Assembly (NCBI GenBank): GCA_025345505.1
Contig: JANVCC010000064.1
Location: 2,962,742-3,026,741 of the forward strand
DNA length: 64,000 nt
Direction: 5' to 3'
DNA from: Todiramphus chloris collaris
Taxonomy: Eukaryota; Chordata; Aves; Coraciiformes; Alcedinidae
Below the pieces are notes generated by a model. That model searched no databases. It was not told the DNA's origin and saw only the letters and a program-made list of their open reading frames with translations. Each line of letters starts with the position of its first letter. Positions within the stretch are counted from its first letter, which is position 1. Shown piece by piece: positions 26,476 to 37,673 of the stretch. The position numbers and the translations under genes were made by a program.

Positions 26476-26559
26476 GGTGTTGGGAGCCCCAGAAGAAAAG
26501 AAATAAAACCAGTATCAGCAAAAAGAAAGGTCTTTGTCCTTTATTAGAGTCACAAAGCA

Positions 26560-29500
26560 GCTTCATCCCCATGTCCAACCACCCCCCTCACAATACAGTA
26601 CACAGCCACTGAGGGTAATTAACTCTCTAATTAAAGATTAGAGCACTGTTGTTGTTGTTGATTCCCCACGGGGACGGCGTTTAATGCAATCTTGGGAAGC
26701 GCTCTACAAAGTCCTAGTGGTGGCCATTGGGCTTGGAAAGGGCACTGAGAGGAACAGAGGGTGGGCAGAGCTGGGCAGGACACGCTGCCAGCGATTCCTC
26801 ACCCTTATTTTGGGAGAACAGAGAGCAAAAGGAAGGCAAAAGGCAGGGAAAAGAGTTGAGTGGGTCGATGGGGATACATCCAGTGTATCCCACCCTGGGG
26901 CTCTGGGCCATGGTACAGAGGCAGGCCAGCTGGGGCAGGAGGATGTACAACAAGCTTGGGGCTGTGATGAGCAATAATGTGTGAAATCCGACTTTTTAGT
27001 TGTTATTATTATTATTTTCCTTCATGACCAGAAAATTGTGGGGAAAAAAATAAGCGTTTCGCAAAGTTTCAGACAGTCCAGGGGTCCTGTGGAGATAAAA
27101 CAAGGCAGAAAAAAAGCAAAGGGGGGCAAAAGGAGAAGGGCAGCTCAGATCCAGTCACCCACCCTGGTTCCTGGGGGTCCCAGCAGCCCTCCCCCTTCCC
27201 CTGAGTGCCCTCCCCAGCCCCGTTCTCCTTGCTCTCCCCTCCACGTAACCTCAGGGGCAGTGCTGAGCAAGGCTCTTGTCCCGCATTATTAAGTTTACCT
27301 TGACTATAAAACCCACAAGATTATAAAAATGCAGAAAAGGCCCTTTGCTCTTCACCTCCTTCATCCTTTATTTTGCACTTTCACTCAGGTTCCAGAACAG
27401 TTAATTCATTTCCCTGTTTCTAACCCATTTTACTGCCGGAGGGGCTCCCCGGGGAGGGGGGCTGTCCCTGCAGGAATGCCCAGCCCTGACCCCTGAGCTG
27501 GAGGAGCCCACCCAAACCCCACTTTTCTCCTAAAACCAGCCCCTCTACTGGGACAGAACTGGGTTGAGGATGTTTTCCCAGCCCAGCTCAGGCCTCTAAC
27601 AGCCAACAAATCAACAGGCTGCTATAAATGAATCATATCAAGTCTTCCTTCTTTTTATTTCTCTATTGTTTGCTCTTGTTGTAGAGAAATCTATATTTTA
27701 ACCCTAATTGTCTCCCGGTGGTAATGATTAAGGCATGGCTGGGTGATTTGCATTACAAATGCAACAGGGCTTTTGGTCCAGCCCTGATGAATCCCAGGCT
27801 CAGGGTCCAAAGCCCATTAACGTGCGCTTGTTTTTGCCATGGTTTATGAATAACCCACTGGAGAAGAAAGCTTCTCACCCCTCCAGTGGTCACCAGTTCA
27901 CGTTCCCCATCACAGCAGCATCAAAGAGGTGCGAGGCAGAGACTCTCAAGAGTTTTATTTCTCCCCCTTGAGGCAAGGGAATAAGCCTGGAGCTGCTTTC
28001 CTGGCTCTTCCTCACATGGATGCAGCATAAAAGCCTGGTGGTGGAAAAGGTGACGGCTCAGGGAACCCTCACTTGGCTTTGGTCATAGTTTCAAGTATTT
28101 TCACAGGCTGGAATTAGCTGTAGTAAACCAGGAGCTAAATCTATGCTTGGGAAACAAATACAGCTAACCTGGGGTGAAGTGATGTGCTTTTCAAGTCATT
28201 CCTCTGAGACATCCCTGACGCATCTGAGGGATGCTCAGCCAGACACACTCACTCAGCCGTGTCTGTCTTACACGTTGCCTTCCCCTGACAGCTGGGAGCA
28301 CATCGCTCCAGCACCTCTCAGCATCCCTCTGCTCTCTGCTGTTACCCCACAACTGGAAGAGCAGATCTGCTGCAGGCAACAGCCCAGAGGTTTCATGCAG
28401 CTCCTCCTAACCCAGCAGGGGTGGCCTGTGCCAGGCAAACCTTCCCAGCAGCTCCACATTGATCAGGAGAGTTGTTTTCTACACCAGGCTTGAGCTAGGA
28501 CTGTTCATCTCCCACTGGAAAAGAACCTTGGCAGGCACAGGGCTGTGTTTGCTTGTCCTGCACGGGGAGATTGGGCCATTTTTCCCTCCATTGCCTTTCG
28601 GTCCCCAAAACCATCCTTCATCCCAAGGGAGACAGGGGGACAGAGACACATCAGTCAGCTAATATGTTTTCCAGGAGAAAAGAATCCCACAGGCTGTAAG
28701 CAGGTCTCAGCCCCCATACACCCAGCTACGGGTAATACAACCTCCCCAGGAGGGGAAAACCCAAAAATAGGGCCTTGGCTCAGGGAATTTAAAAGTTATA
28801 TTTGGAATTAAACACAATAGAGCTAGATAACTACATAGCCAAAACACCTATGTATAAAATATTTTATACAAAATCTGCATATTAAAAGAACTCCCCAGAG
28901 AGATTGTACAAAGCAACAAAAAAATTCTAGAGTGGAAATAAGTTTGTAAATAATGAATATGTATTAGTAAAAGGAAAGGATTTGGTTAGGACACAGAGTA
29001 GTTGCTAGGCTGGTAAATACAAGTCTATAAAGAGCAAATTACAGTGGAGCCTTAGCTTACTTAGTCTTACGTGAGGGTTTGTGAAGGCTCAGTCCAACCC
29101 TCTCCCCAGCCCCTTAAATGGAGTTCTCCATTATTATTTGGCCAATTAAAAAACAGGGGCTGCTACTTGAGGAAGGGCATTAATCTTTTCTTTTTAATAC
29201 TTTTTATCAAGTGATACAACTGGTTTCATTATGTTTTCAGAAGTCAATGAAATGAGCAGTTTTACTGGGATTTACACATTCCTCTGCAGCATGTGGAACG
29301 TAGCAGTGGTGTTATATGTTATGAGACCTCAGCACCAAAAAAAAAAAAAATAAAAAGAAAAAAAGTCAGAGCAAATGTAGCTCATATCTTTATTCATATT
29401 TGTCAAAAAACATAGTGAAATAAAGCTGGAAAACCAGTATGCACATACAAGAAAACACGTTGTGTGAGCTGGAATAAATTAAAGAGGGTGATGCAAATCC

Positions 29501-30606
29501 TGTTAGAAATCACCATTTGGAAAAGCAAAGGGAAAAAAAAAAAAAAATAGATGTCTCTTGACATTAAGAGCTGAAAACACATCCCCACCTCAAATTAATT
29601 TTGGATCCAGTGCCTTCCCACCAGGCAGGGCTGTTGAAAGCCCATACCCCTGAGTCACACTGCACCCCCAGGGCCACCCTGACACCCCCTCCCACAGCAG
29701 AGCCAAACCCAGCTTTCACCAAAAACACCTCATCCCACCCCACTCCCAGGAAGAAATATCTCCAGCACACAACTCAAGCTTTAAAGTTTGTGAAAAACAA
29801 GGAGAAAAAAAACCAGAAAAACACAAATACATACATATATTTTAAGTTACACAAGTTTTGGTTTATTTTAGCACGCCCAGCAGGAGCCAGCAGACTCTCC
29901 AGCACAGGACACACCACATCCCTCCCACCTCCCCAGTAGCCTCAGCTCAGCCCAGCAAAGAAACACTCCCCAAAAGCTATTTCCTTACCCAGTATGAGCC
30001 AGAGCACCCCAACAGCAGGAAGCAGGACCCCTTCACACAGCCATAGGGGAGAGCATCCCCCTGAGTGTGCCTAATGAAGGGGAGGAGGTATTTCCCTCCC
30101 TGTTCCCCAGCAAAGCTGATCAGTGTGAACTGCAGCAAGGCTCTGCCAGCAGCTGGATGAAAATGTGGCTGATTCAGCCCCACCTGCAAATCCTCATTGG
30201 GGTGAGGACTGTAAAAAAGCTGAGCCTTGCCCCCAAAACTGGAGAAAAGCAAAAAGGTGCAGGATTGGAGACACCCCCACCCTGTCAACTCACTGCAGCT
30301 CCCACACTGCAAAGTTTGCTCAAGCCCTAATCCCACTCTGTTTTACCCCAAAATGCAGAGCCTTTTGGGACACAGAGAATAAAGGGGCACCACATGTGCC
30401 AGGGGGAAGGGGATCTGGGGCTTCGGGCTAGTGCCAAACGCTCCCCTCTGGCCCCAGGGTTTTGAACTGTCCCAGTGCCTGGTTTAACCAAAGCAAAGAG
30501 GTCTCAGCATCCAGAGCCCTAAAACAGAGGAAGGCTTGGGAGAAAACGGGATTTAATGGGGCTGGCACGTATTTAGTAAAACAAAATATTACAGCTTGCA
30601 CAGAAA
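26560..30606. other. Intergenic, no gene seen
   Basis: Moderately AT-rich around 28.78-29.4 kb, with several AATAAA hexamers on either strand that cannot be tied to exons. Confidence 0.6.
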
Positions 30607-31020
30607 TGAATCATGGAATAGTTTCAGCTGGAAGAGACCTTCAAGATCATGAAGTCCAACCTTATTCCCAGCCCTATCAAAAACCACTACACCCTGTCCC
30701 TAAGCACAACATCTGCTCAGCTCTTAAACACCTCCAGGGCTGGTGACCCCACCACCCCCCTGGGCAGCCCATTCCAGTGCCTGGCAACCCTTTCTGGGAA
30801 GAAATGCTTCCTGAGATCCAGCCTGAACCTCCCCTAGTTCAACTTCAGGCCATTCCCTCTTGTTCTGTCACTTGTCACGGGGGGTAACAGCCCAAATCCC
30901 ACCTCACTACAACTTCCCTTCAGGGAGCTGTAGAGGACAGTAAGGTCTCCCCTCAGCCTTCTTTTCTCAAGGCTAAAATGCACTGAGCCCCAGAGAGGGA
31001 CTAGTTCCTCCTGGTCAGTA
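30607..31020 (-). mobile_element. CR1 LINE 3' fragment (longest copy here)
   Basis: A minus-oriented CR1 starting GAATCATGGAATAGTTTCAG. It runs through CCTTCAAGATCATGAAGTCC, TGGGCAGCCCATTCCAGTGC and GGGAAGAAATGCTTCCTGA to the more 5' CR1 part (CCCTTGTTCT-like, CAGGGAGCTGTAGAGG). About 410 bases; the reading frame is decayed. Confidence 0.92.
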
Positions 31021-34000
31021 ACACCACGCCGAAGATGCAGCAGCTCAGCCACGCAGGCAGAAGCACATCTGGAAACCAAGCATCACCAGAGAAAGTGGGA
31101 GGCCGAGCCAAGTCCGTCTCGTGCCGGGGCTTCAGGAAAGAGCCCGTCCCCTCTACCTCTGCGGAACGGGCTCTGCCTGCTGCCGACGGAGAACGTAAGG
31201 GCAGATCTGATATCCATAAATCAACATATTACTCATTTTCGAGCATTGCAGTCTGACAGCTGTTACATGAGCACATTGTTAGGAACTGTCAGGCGGTGAT
31301 ACATAGTGCCTTTTACAACATATGTTGACTTTTATCTAATGTTGTTCCATAATTAGCCCCAGGGAGCAGGAATCTGGGCAGCCGGCTGGCTGTGTGATCT
31401 CCGCTAACCTTCCTTGCCAGGGGGAGAAGGGCAGAGCCGGGAGGGCTGCGAGCTGGGGACCATTCCACGGATGCAGGAGAAAGCAGGGGGGAGCGTGGAT
31501 GTGAGTGGTACCCGCAGCCCATCATCACCCGGGGATGAAGCAGGTCCCGTTCCCTTCCCTGAGTATTTCAGAGCCATCATAAGAGGTAGAATAAAGCCCC
31601 AAGGGACTCAGGAGCTTTCCTCCTGGATGGAGCCCTGAAGTTCAAGCTCAAAACAGGGTTGTGGGTCTGGGAGTCGGGGATGAGGGGGGGACTCAAGAGT
31701 ACTTCTCCCATGTGTGGAGGGAGGGGGAAGGCAGAGATGATTTACTGATGGGGATAGTAGATAAACGAAGGAGCAGATGGTGGAGTTAATGAGTGGAAAG
31801 GGTAGATGGATGGACAAAGAAACAACAGAGAAAATGTGCTAACGGATGGCTGCGCTTCTACCAGGATGAGGACGAACGTGCTGATGTGTCCTCACAGCCT
31901 GAGTCCCATTTAGGAACCAGTGATGCTACCCACAGAGGACTGGCTTTTGCAGCAAGCTACTGGGAAAAATGGGGAGCAGGATCCCCTCCAGCTGAGTGGG
32001 AGAGGGCCCTGGTTCCCCTGCAGCAGCACAGCCATGCCCAGCATCTGCCCTCTGTTTAACACGGCGCGATGAGCCTGCCCAAGACTGTCAAACCAGAGCA
32101 GAGCTCAGCTCCCCAGACAGGCTGGGGGTGACTCTCCTGCATCCCAGGGCTGTGTTTGCCTCACGCACATCAACACCCAGCAGCTCACAGTCACAGGGTG
32201 TCCAGGACACCCTTCCTGAGCATCCTTGCTGTCACCGAGAATAATTACCCCTGTTCTGAACTATTTCCAGGCTCCTGCACCATTAAAACAAGCACTCAGG
32301 AGACACTGGTCTCTTTAAGGCAGTGCTCACCTGTTCTTTCATCCTGCAAATGGAAAAGCCCCAAAGGACCTCTCAGCTATGGGGGGGGACGGGGGGGGAC
32401 ACTGTCCAACTGTGGCAGCTTCCCAGCCAGCCAGACTGGTTTCCCTTCCTCACCGCAGCTGCTGGAGCTTGAAAAACAGGAGAGGAAAATAAATCAATAA
32501 GACATGAAGATAAATACGCTTCTCAGCGCTCGCACGTTGCAGCCGATTCCTCCGGACGGGTCGTGGTGGCTGCATAATTCATAAACTCACCAGTAATATG
32601 CAAATGGGGCAGATCCCACCAGGCTGGTCCAGCCGGGCCCCGGGTGCTGCTGTCTTGTGAAACCAGGGCGATTTGTGCCACCGGGCCAAGGGTGACATCC
32701 CCCATCAGGCATCTCACTGGCCCAGGGAGCCTTCCTCCTCCCCCAGCCACCACTGACTGGGGTTTATCCGAGGATCTGAGTGTTTCAAAAGGAGGACTTG
32801 AGAGGTATTTCCTTCCCAGCTTTGAGACAAACACAAAAGTGAAGAAAAGCACTGGGCTTAGACCTTGATGCAGCAGAAGGGCAAGAAAACCTACATGTTT
32901 TTTTTTAGAGATTATAGCAAACTTAGTTGCAGCTTAAGCCACTAAAAGCTTATAAAAGGCCCGAAGAGTACACTGTGCACCTCAGAAAAGCCTCCCAGGG
33001 CTTCGCTGTGAGAAGGCAATTTAAAGTTAGAGTGCAGCCTGCTTAGCTGGAGAACCATGCTCTCAAACAGCAAGCCTGGCTTGCCCAGAGAGGAGAGGTT
33101 GGGAGGGGGTGGGGAAAAGGGGTCTGGATCCCCTACCCAGGGGAACACTGAGCTGTGGTCCAGCTCTTCTCACCCAGAAACAAATGTTTCCTTATGGCCA
33201 GGTTCAATTAATATAAAACACCACCAACTTCTCAGATGGAAAAGCACATTATTAGTCACGTTAGCATCACCTAGGGCTTGTTTCAGGCCACACCTGGAAG
33301 CCAAGAAACTTGGCTCGAGGGCTAGAAGTGGCTCCGCTGGGGATGCAGGGGATGGCACCCACCTTGCCCAGCCACCAGGATGCTCCCAGCTGGGATTCAA
33401 ACCATCCCAGGGGCTGCCAACATCTTTCCCTGGGTCCTGCACCCATTCCTCCTTCATCCTGACAGCAGCACTTACCCGGAGTGGCTGCTTTTCCCAGATA
33501 AATGGCTTAATTAGCTTTCTATCGACTGAGGCAACCACAGTCCCCAGGCAGCAGCTGGGAGAGAAGAGGCGATAAAGCCCCAGGGAGCAGATCCTGCACT
33601 CCAGTGGCACAACAGGCTGGGCAGCAGGAAGGGCTGCGAGCTGCCAGACCAGGGAGGTTAAAAAGGTCTTTGGTCCATCTTACCCTGGGGAATCACAGGT
33701 TGGCCATGAAGAACGGATCCAGCCCCAGGCAGAGCCTTGTGTGGGTATCCACATGAGAACCCCCCGAGCAGATTCCATCCTGTATTCCCTAGGAGAAACA
33801 CACAGAGGGTGAGACTGGCAGGAGAAAAAAAAAAAAAACACCCAAAAAACATGGTGGAGGGAAAAAATGTTTAAAAAAAAAACAATAATAAAAATCAAGG
33901 GTCTGCTGGACAGCAAGGCTGGAAATCAAAGCGTGAACACCAAATATGTCTGCAAGACATGGAGAAAATTCTTAATCCTGGAAATTGGCAAAAGATTTGC

Positions 34001-37000
34001 GATAGCTGGAGAACAATCAGCGCTTCCCTTCATGCCTGGAGGAAGAGACAAACTTTGCATAAACAATTTTCCTTCCCTCTGATCTGGAAAGGCCGCCACT
34101 GAGCAGCGGGAGAGGCCAGCACTGGTCCCCAGCACCGGTCCCCAGCACCCTGCCCAGCAGCCAGTGGGGAGGAAGCCAAACTCACAAGGAGCCCTCATGA
34201 AACACATGAAATTCATGGCCCGAGAGCAGCGGGAAGGGGGCGATGCAATGGGAGAGGGTTCAGCAGCATCCGCCCAGAGCTCAGCTTTAGATTTCAAATC
34301 TGGGGACCTTGGGCTGCTTCCTCATCAGCAGCCATCAACCCTGTCACCCTGAACCCCACGGGCAAACAGATTGCCCTGCCAGGTTAAGTGGCATCCATAT
34401 AAAACAGGGTGGGGGGGAGATTAAATATAATAAGAGCCCGTGGGTAGCCCCCCACCACCGTGCACCAGCACATTCGTGTGCCAGAGGACTCCGGGTGCCT
34501 CGGCCAGGCACCAGCTCCAGTGCAAGAGAGAGATACCAGGAGCTCAATTTGTGTTTGCCTGAGCCAAGGAGAAAAAATCTAATTAAACATGGCGTTGGGG
34601 CTTGGAGAAGCTTGGGGATGGGGTTGGAATATAAAGCGTGGCTGCTTCCCGCAGATCAGAGGGCAATATTAATAAACCCACGGAGGGGGACGGGAGGATC
34701 AGCTGGTAATATCGATAAATGGAAAGCAAAGACAAAGCAGCTGAGGAATATTGGATGGTAATGCTGATAAAAACACAACGGGGACCGCCTCGCCAGCAGG
34801 CTGTCGTCCTGCCAGGGCGAGCACTGGAGCCATCCACCTGCTTCCCGGGCAAGGGATGGCACAGGGCATCCCAGAAAGCCCCACAGCTTGGCACGGGGGG
34901 AATTCTGGCCTGACGGGCTGGTATCCCCATCACTGTGCCCCCCAGACCTGCAGCCCTGCCTGTCCCAAAGCCAGGTCACAGCAGAGAGGAGCCATCGAGG
35001 TGCAGGTACAGCATCTGGCATCAAGCCTGGGCTGGGAGCCAGGGTTGCAGAGCGGGTGGGGAGCAGGGACAACAACGTGGGAGGGCAAATGGGGGTGAGC
35101 TGGGCACACACAGCACCTGAGATGCTCACTGCTTGCTCCATCCACCACAGGGCTGGGGCTGAAGGTAGAGCAGAGAGCAGCACGGAGGGAGCAGCACAGC
35201 CTCCCCAGCTCTTTGCCCTCCCCAGTTACCTGTGGTCTTTTACCTGATTGCCAGTGGGAAAGAGGAAAGTCTTGTTTTCTTCTGCCCTCTGCAATGGAGA
35301 GCTCCTTCATCCTGCTGGGACCAGAGGAAGATGGAGGAGGGAAAGGGGCTGTGGCTCTTGCAGCAGACCCGGGGACTCCAGCTGATGATGTCTTGCAGAG
35401 CCTCTCTTGGAGTGAAGGAGCCGGCAGCAGAGGCACCAGGCACAGCTACCACTTGATGTGGCACAAAACGGCCTCTCCAGGCTGCAAGGGACCTCCCGCA
35501 CCCCCTGCTCAGCCTCGCCCCGTGCTGTACTGGGCACCACACAGCTCCCCTTTCCCAGCTGGGAGAAGTGAGGCTCAGGGAGACACCCCAATGCAGACCA
35601 CCAAGCCCCAACTTGGGGATGCTGAAAAGCTGCTAGCAGTTCTGTGAGAACCTAGGAAAATTCCTCTGCTAGCAGCTTTTCAGCATCCACACCAACTGTC
35701 CTGCAAGCTCGGACAAGGAAAACCAGAGCAGGGGGAGCAGGACAGAGCCCCCTCAGAGCCTGCCTGGGTGCTGGGCTCTGAGCTACCCCCTCCCAAACGC
35801 AGCAGAGCTCCCCAGCACCCAGCCCCTGCTCGTTTGCACAGCTCTCAGGGGAAGGACATCAGCCACCGGTGACTTCGAGTGTCCCTGAAGCCCCTCGTGC
35901 CTTGCAGGGACCAAGCTCTCATGGCCATCAGCCCCACCGTCTCCTCTGCCGTGCTGCTTTGAGCCACCCCTCCCAGCCCCCTGCCAGCAGCAGAGCCGAG
36001 CCCGGAGATCAGAAAGAGCCACCGAGTGAATTTTAAATCAAAGATGGCATCGTTCGGAGCTATTGGAGCGATGATTTAAACATGAAGTCGAAGACGGTAA
36101 TGGTGTTGTCAGAACCGGAGCGTTAACGCCGATCAATAATTCACTGCTAGAAGATGCTTCCAGCCTGACCATCCCACCGTGGGCACGGTGCTTGCCCCCG
36201 GGCCAGGAGATACAGCCCCTCACCTTGCTGCTACCCCTTTTCTCCCCGTGAGCATCATGCACCCTGGCAACAGACGCCTGGCCCCCCCTGGAGTGAAGAA
36301 AAGCCAGGGCCAGACCCAAAGTCCCCCCAAGAAGGAGGTGTTGCATAGCTTGAGGAGATGAAACAAAATTAATGCCCAGGGATGCTTACAAACCTGGAAA
36401 AGTCCTGGCACATGGGTAGTTGAAGCTCAGGTCTTCTTCTCAGCTCCTGCACTCTTGGAGAGAGCCCAAACCACACCCAGGAAGCCCCTGCTCCCCCTGG
36501 GGGGGCTTAAAAGTCCTGAAGAGGGGCAGGTGGGTGACCCCTGCCCCAGCCCCCTCAGCACAGCTGAGCCATCCACCTGGGGGTACAAAGCTTCCTGGGT
36601 GCACACCAGGACCCTTCCCCCACACCCCCCAGGGCCAGTGAGCATCTGTGACCTGCACACCCCTTGGTGAGCTCCTGTGGCATCGTTTAGCTACACAGAC
36701 ACCTCGGTCACAGCCCAAAAACCTCATATTTGCCCACTCATTTCTTTCTAATACAGCATGATTTAGTCCCATTTCCCCCCCCCCCCCCCCGTACAGGATC
36801 CAGCCCCACCCCACCTTCCCGCAGGGCTTCATCAAACACGGAACAGAGCTGGAGTGGAGCACTTGGGACTCCTGAGCAGCTCCCAGCTCTGCCCACCCTT
36901 GCTGGGGCTCAGGGTGGTGTGACCCACGTGGCAGTAGGGTGCCCAGCCCCTGCACTGATGGAGCAGAATTGTTCAGGGTCCGTTTCCCCAGGGCAAGCTG

Positions 37001-37544
37001 GGAAAGGCTGGGGGATGCCCTCGACACCCAGCTTTGGGGAGCAGCGTGTGGAGAGTGGCAGCTGGAGGGGGCAGTGCAAGTGTCCATCCTCTGCATCCCT
37101 GCTCACTGAGGGGGTTGAACTGGGAAGCTCTGGAGTTGGTACCCAAAGATGCTGCACCTCCCCGAGCTGCATCCCCCAACACGCCCAGGGTGCGAGGGCA
37201 GCGCATCTTCCCATGCAGCCCCTAAAAACCATCGGGGCTGGGGTGGGGTGTGGATTCAATGGGGATCCCAGCAGCAGGGTGGGGGGCACTGGGGATGGCT
37301 TGAAGGGGAAGCAGGTGGATGGACAGACAGAAGCAGCCCCTCCATCCCAGCCCCATGGGGGAACGCCCGGAGAAGAGAGATGCTGGAGATGGTCGAGGAG
37401 GTCTCTTCTCCCTGCACCTCGCCTCTGCCAGTGCTGGGAGATGCTGAGCCAGCAGTGCCATCTCGTGGCACGGCCACCAGTGAGGCTGGGGACAGTCTGG
37501 CACCACACAGCGCACACTGCGCAGTCCAGGACGAGGCACGAGCT
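31021..37544. other. Intergenic 3' of SPATA19, no gene seen
   Basis: Contains the hairpin at 35.6 kb, AT-rich islands at 31.2, 32.55 and 36.05 kb, and a poly-C run at 36.78 kb. The long frames around 36.7-37.7 kb are Gly/Pro-rich noise overlapping the SPATA19 3'UTR on the opposite strand. Confidence 0.65.
35617..35688. repeat. Perfect 23-bp inverted repeat (hairpin)
   Basis: The arms at 35617-35639 and 35666-35688 are perfect reverse complements (right arm CTGCTAGCAGCTTTTCAGCA then TCC), separated by a 26-base loop. The fold would be about 72 bases, the size of a microRNA precursor. I do not recognise the arm as a known microRNA. Confidence 0.9.
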
Positions 37545-37673
37545 CCAACGCTGCACACAAACTTTATTAGCGGGGGAGCTGCCTCCAGATGGGTCAGCAC
37601 CAAAAAGGTGGCAAAAAATCTTCAAAGAGGTTTTCCCCAGTCAAGGGGAGCGGGGAGCAGAGAGCAGGTCAGC
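37545..37673 (-). other. SPATA19: SPATA19 3'UTR exon
   Basis: A strong acceptor (pyrimidine tract, then CACCCAG at 37674) is followed by about 130 bases without coding and an AATAAA at 37568-37563. G/T-rich sequence (GTTTGTGTGCAG) follows where cleavage would be expected. The right-hand limit is the acceptor and the left-hand limit is estimated. Confidence 0.7.

Noticed and set aside
36909-37625. Minus-strand frame of 238 codons
   Set aside because: Overlaps the SPATA19 3'UTR exon but runs past the poly(A) signal. No family resemblance.
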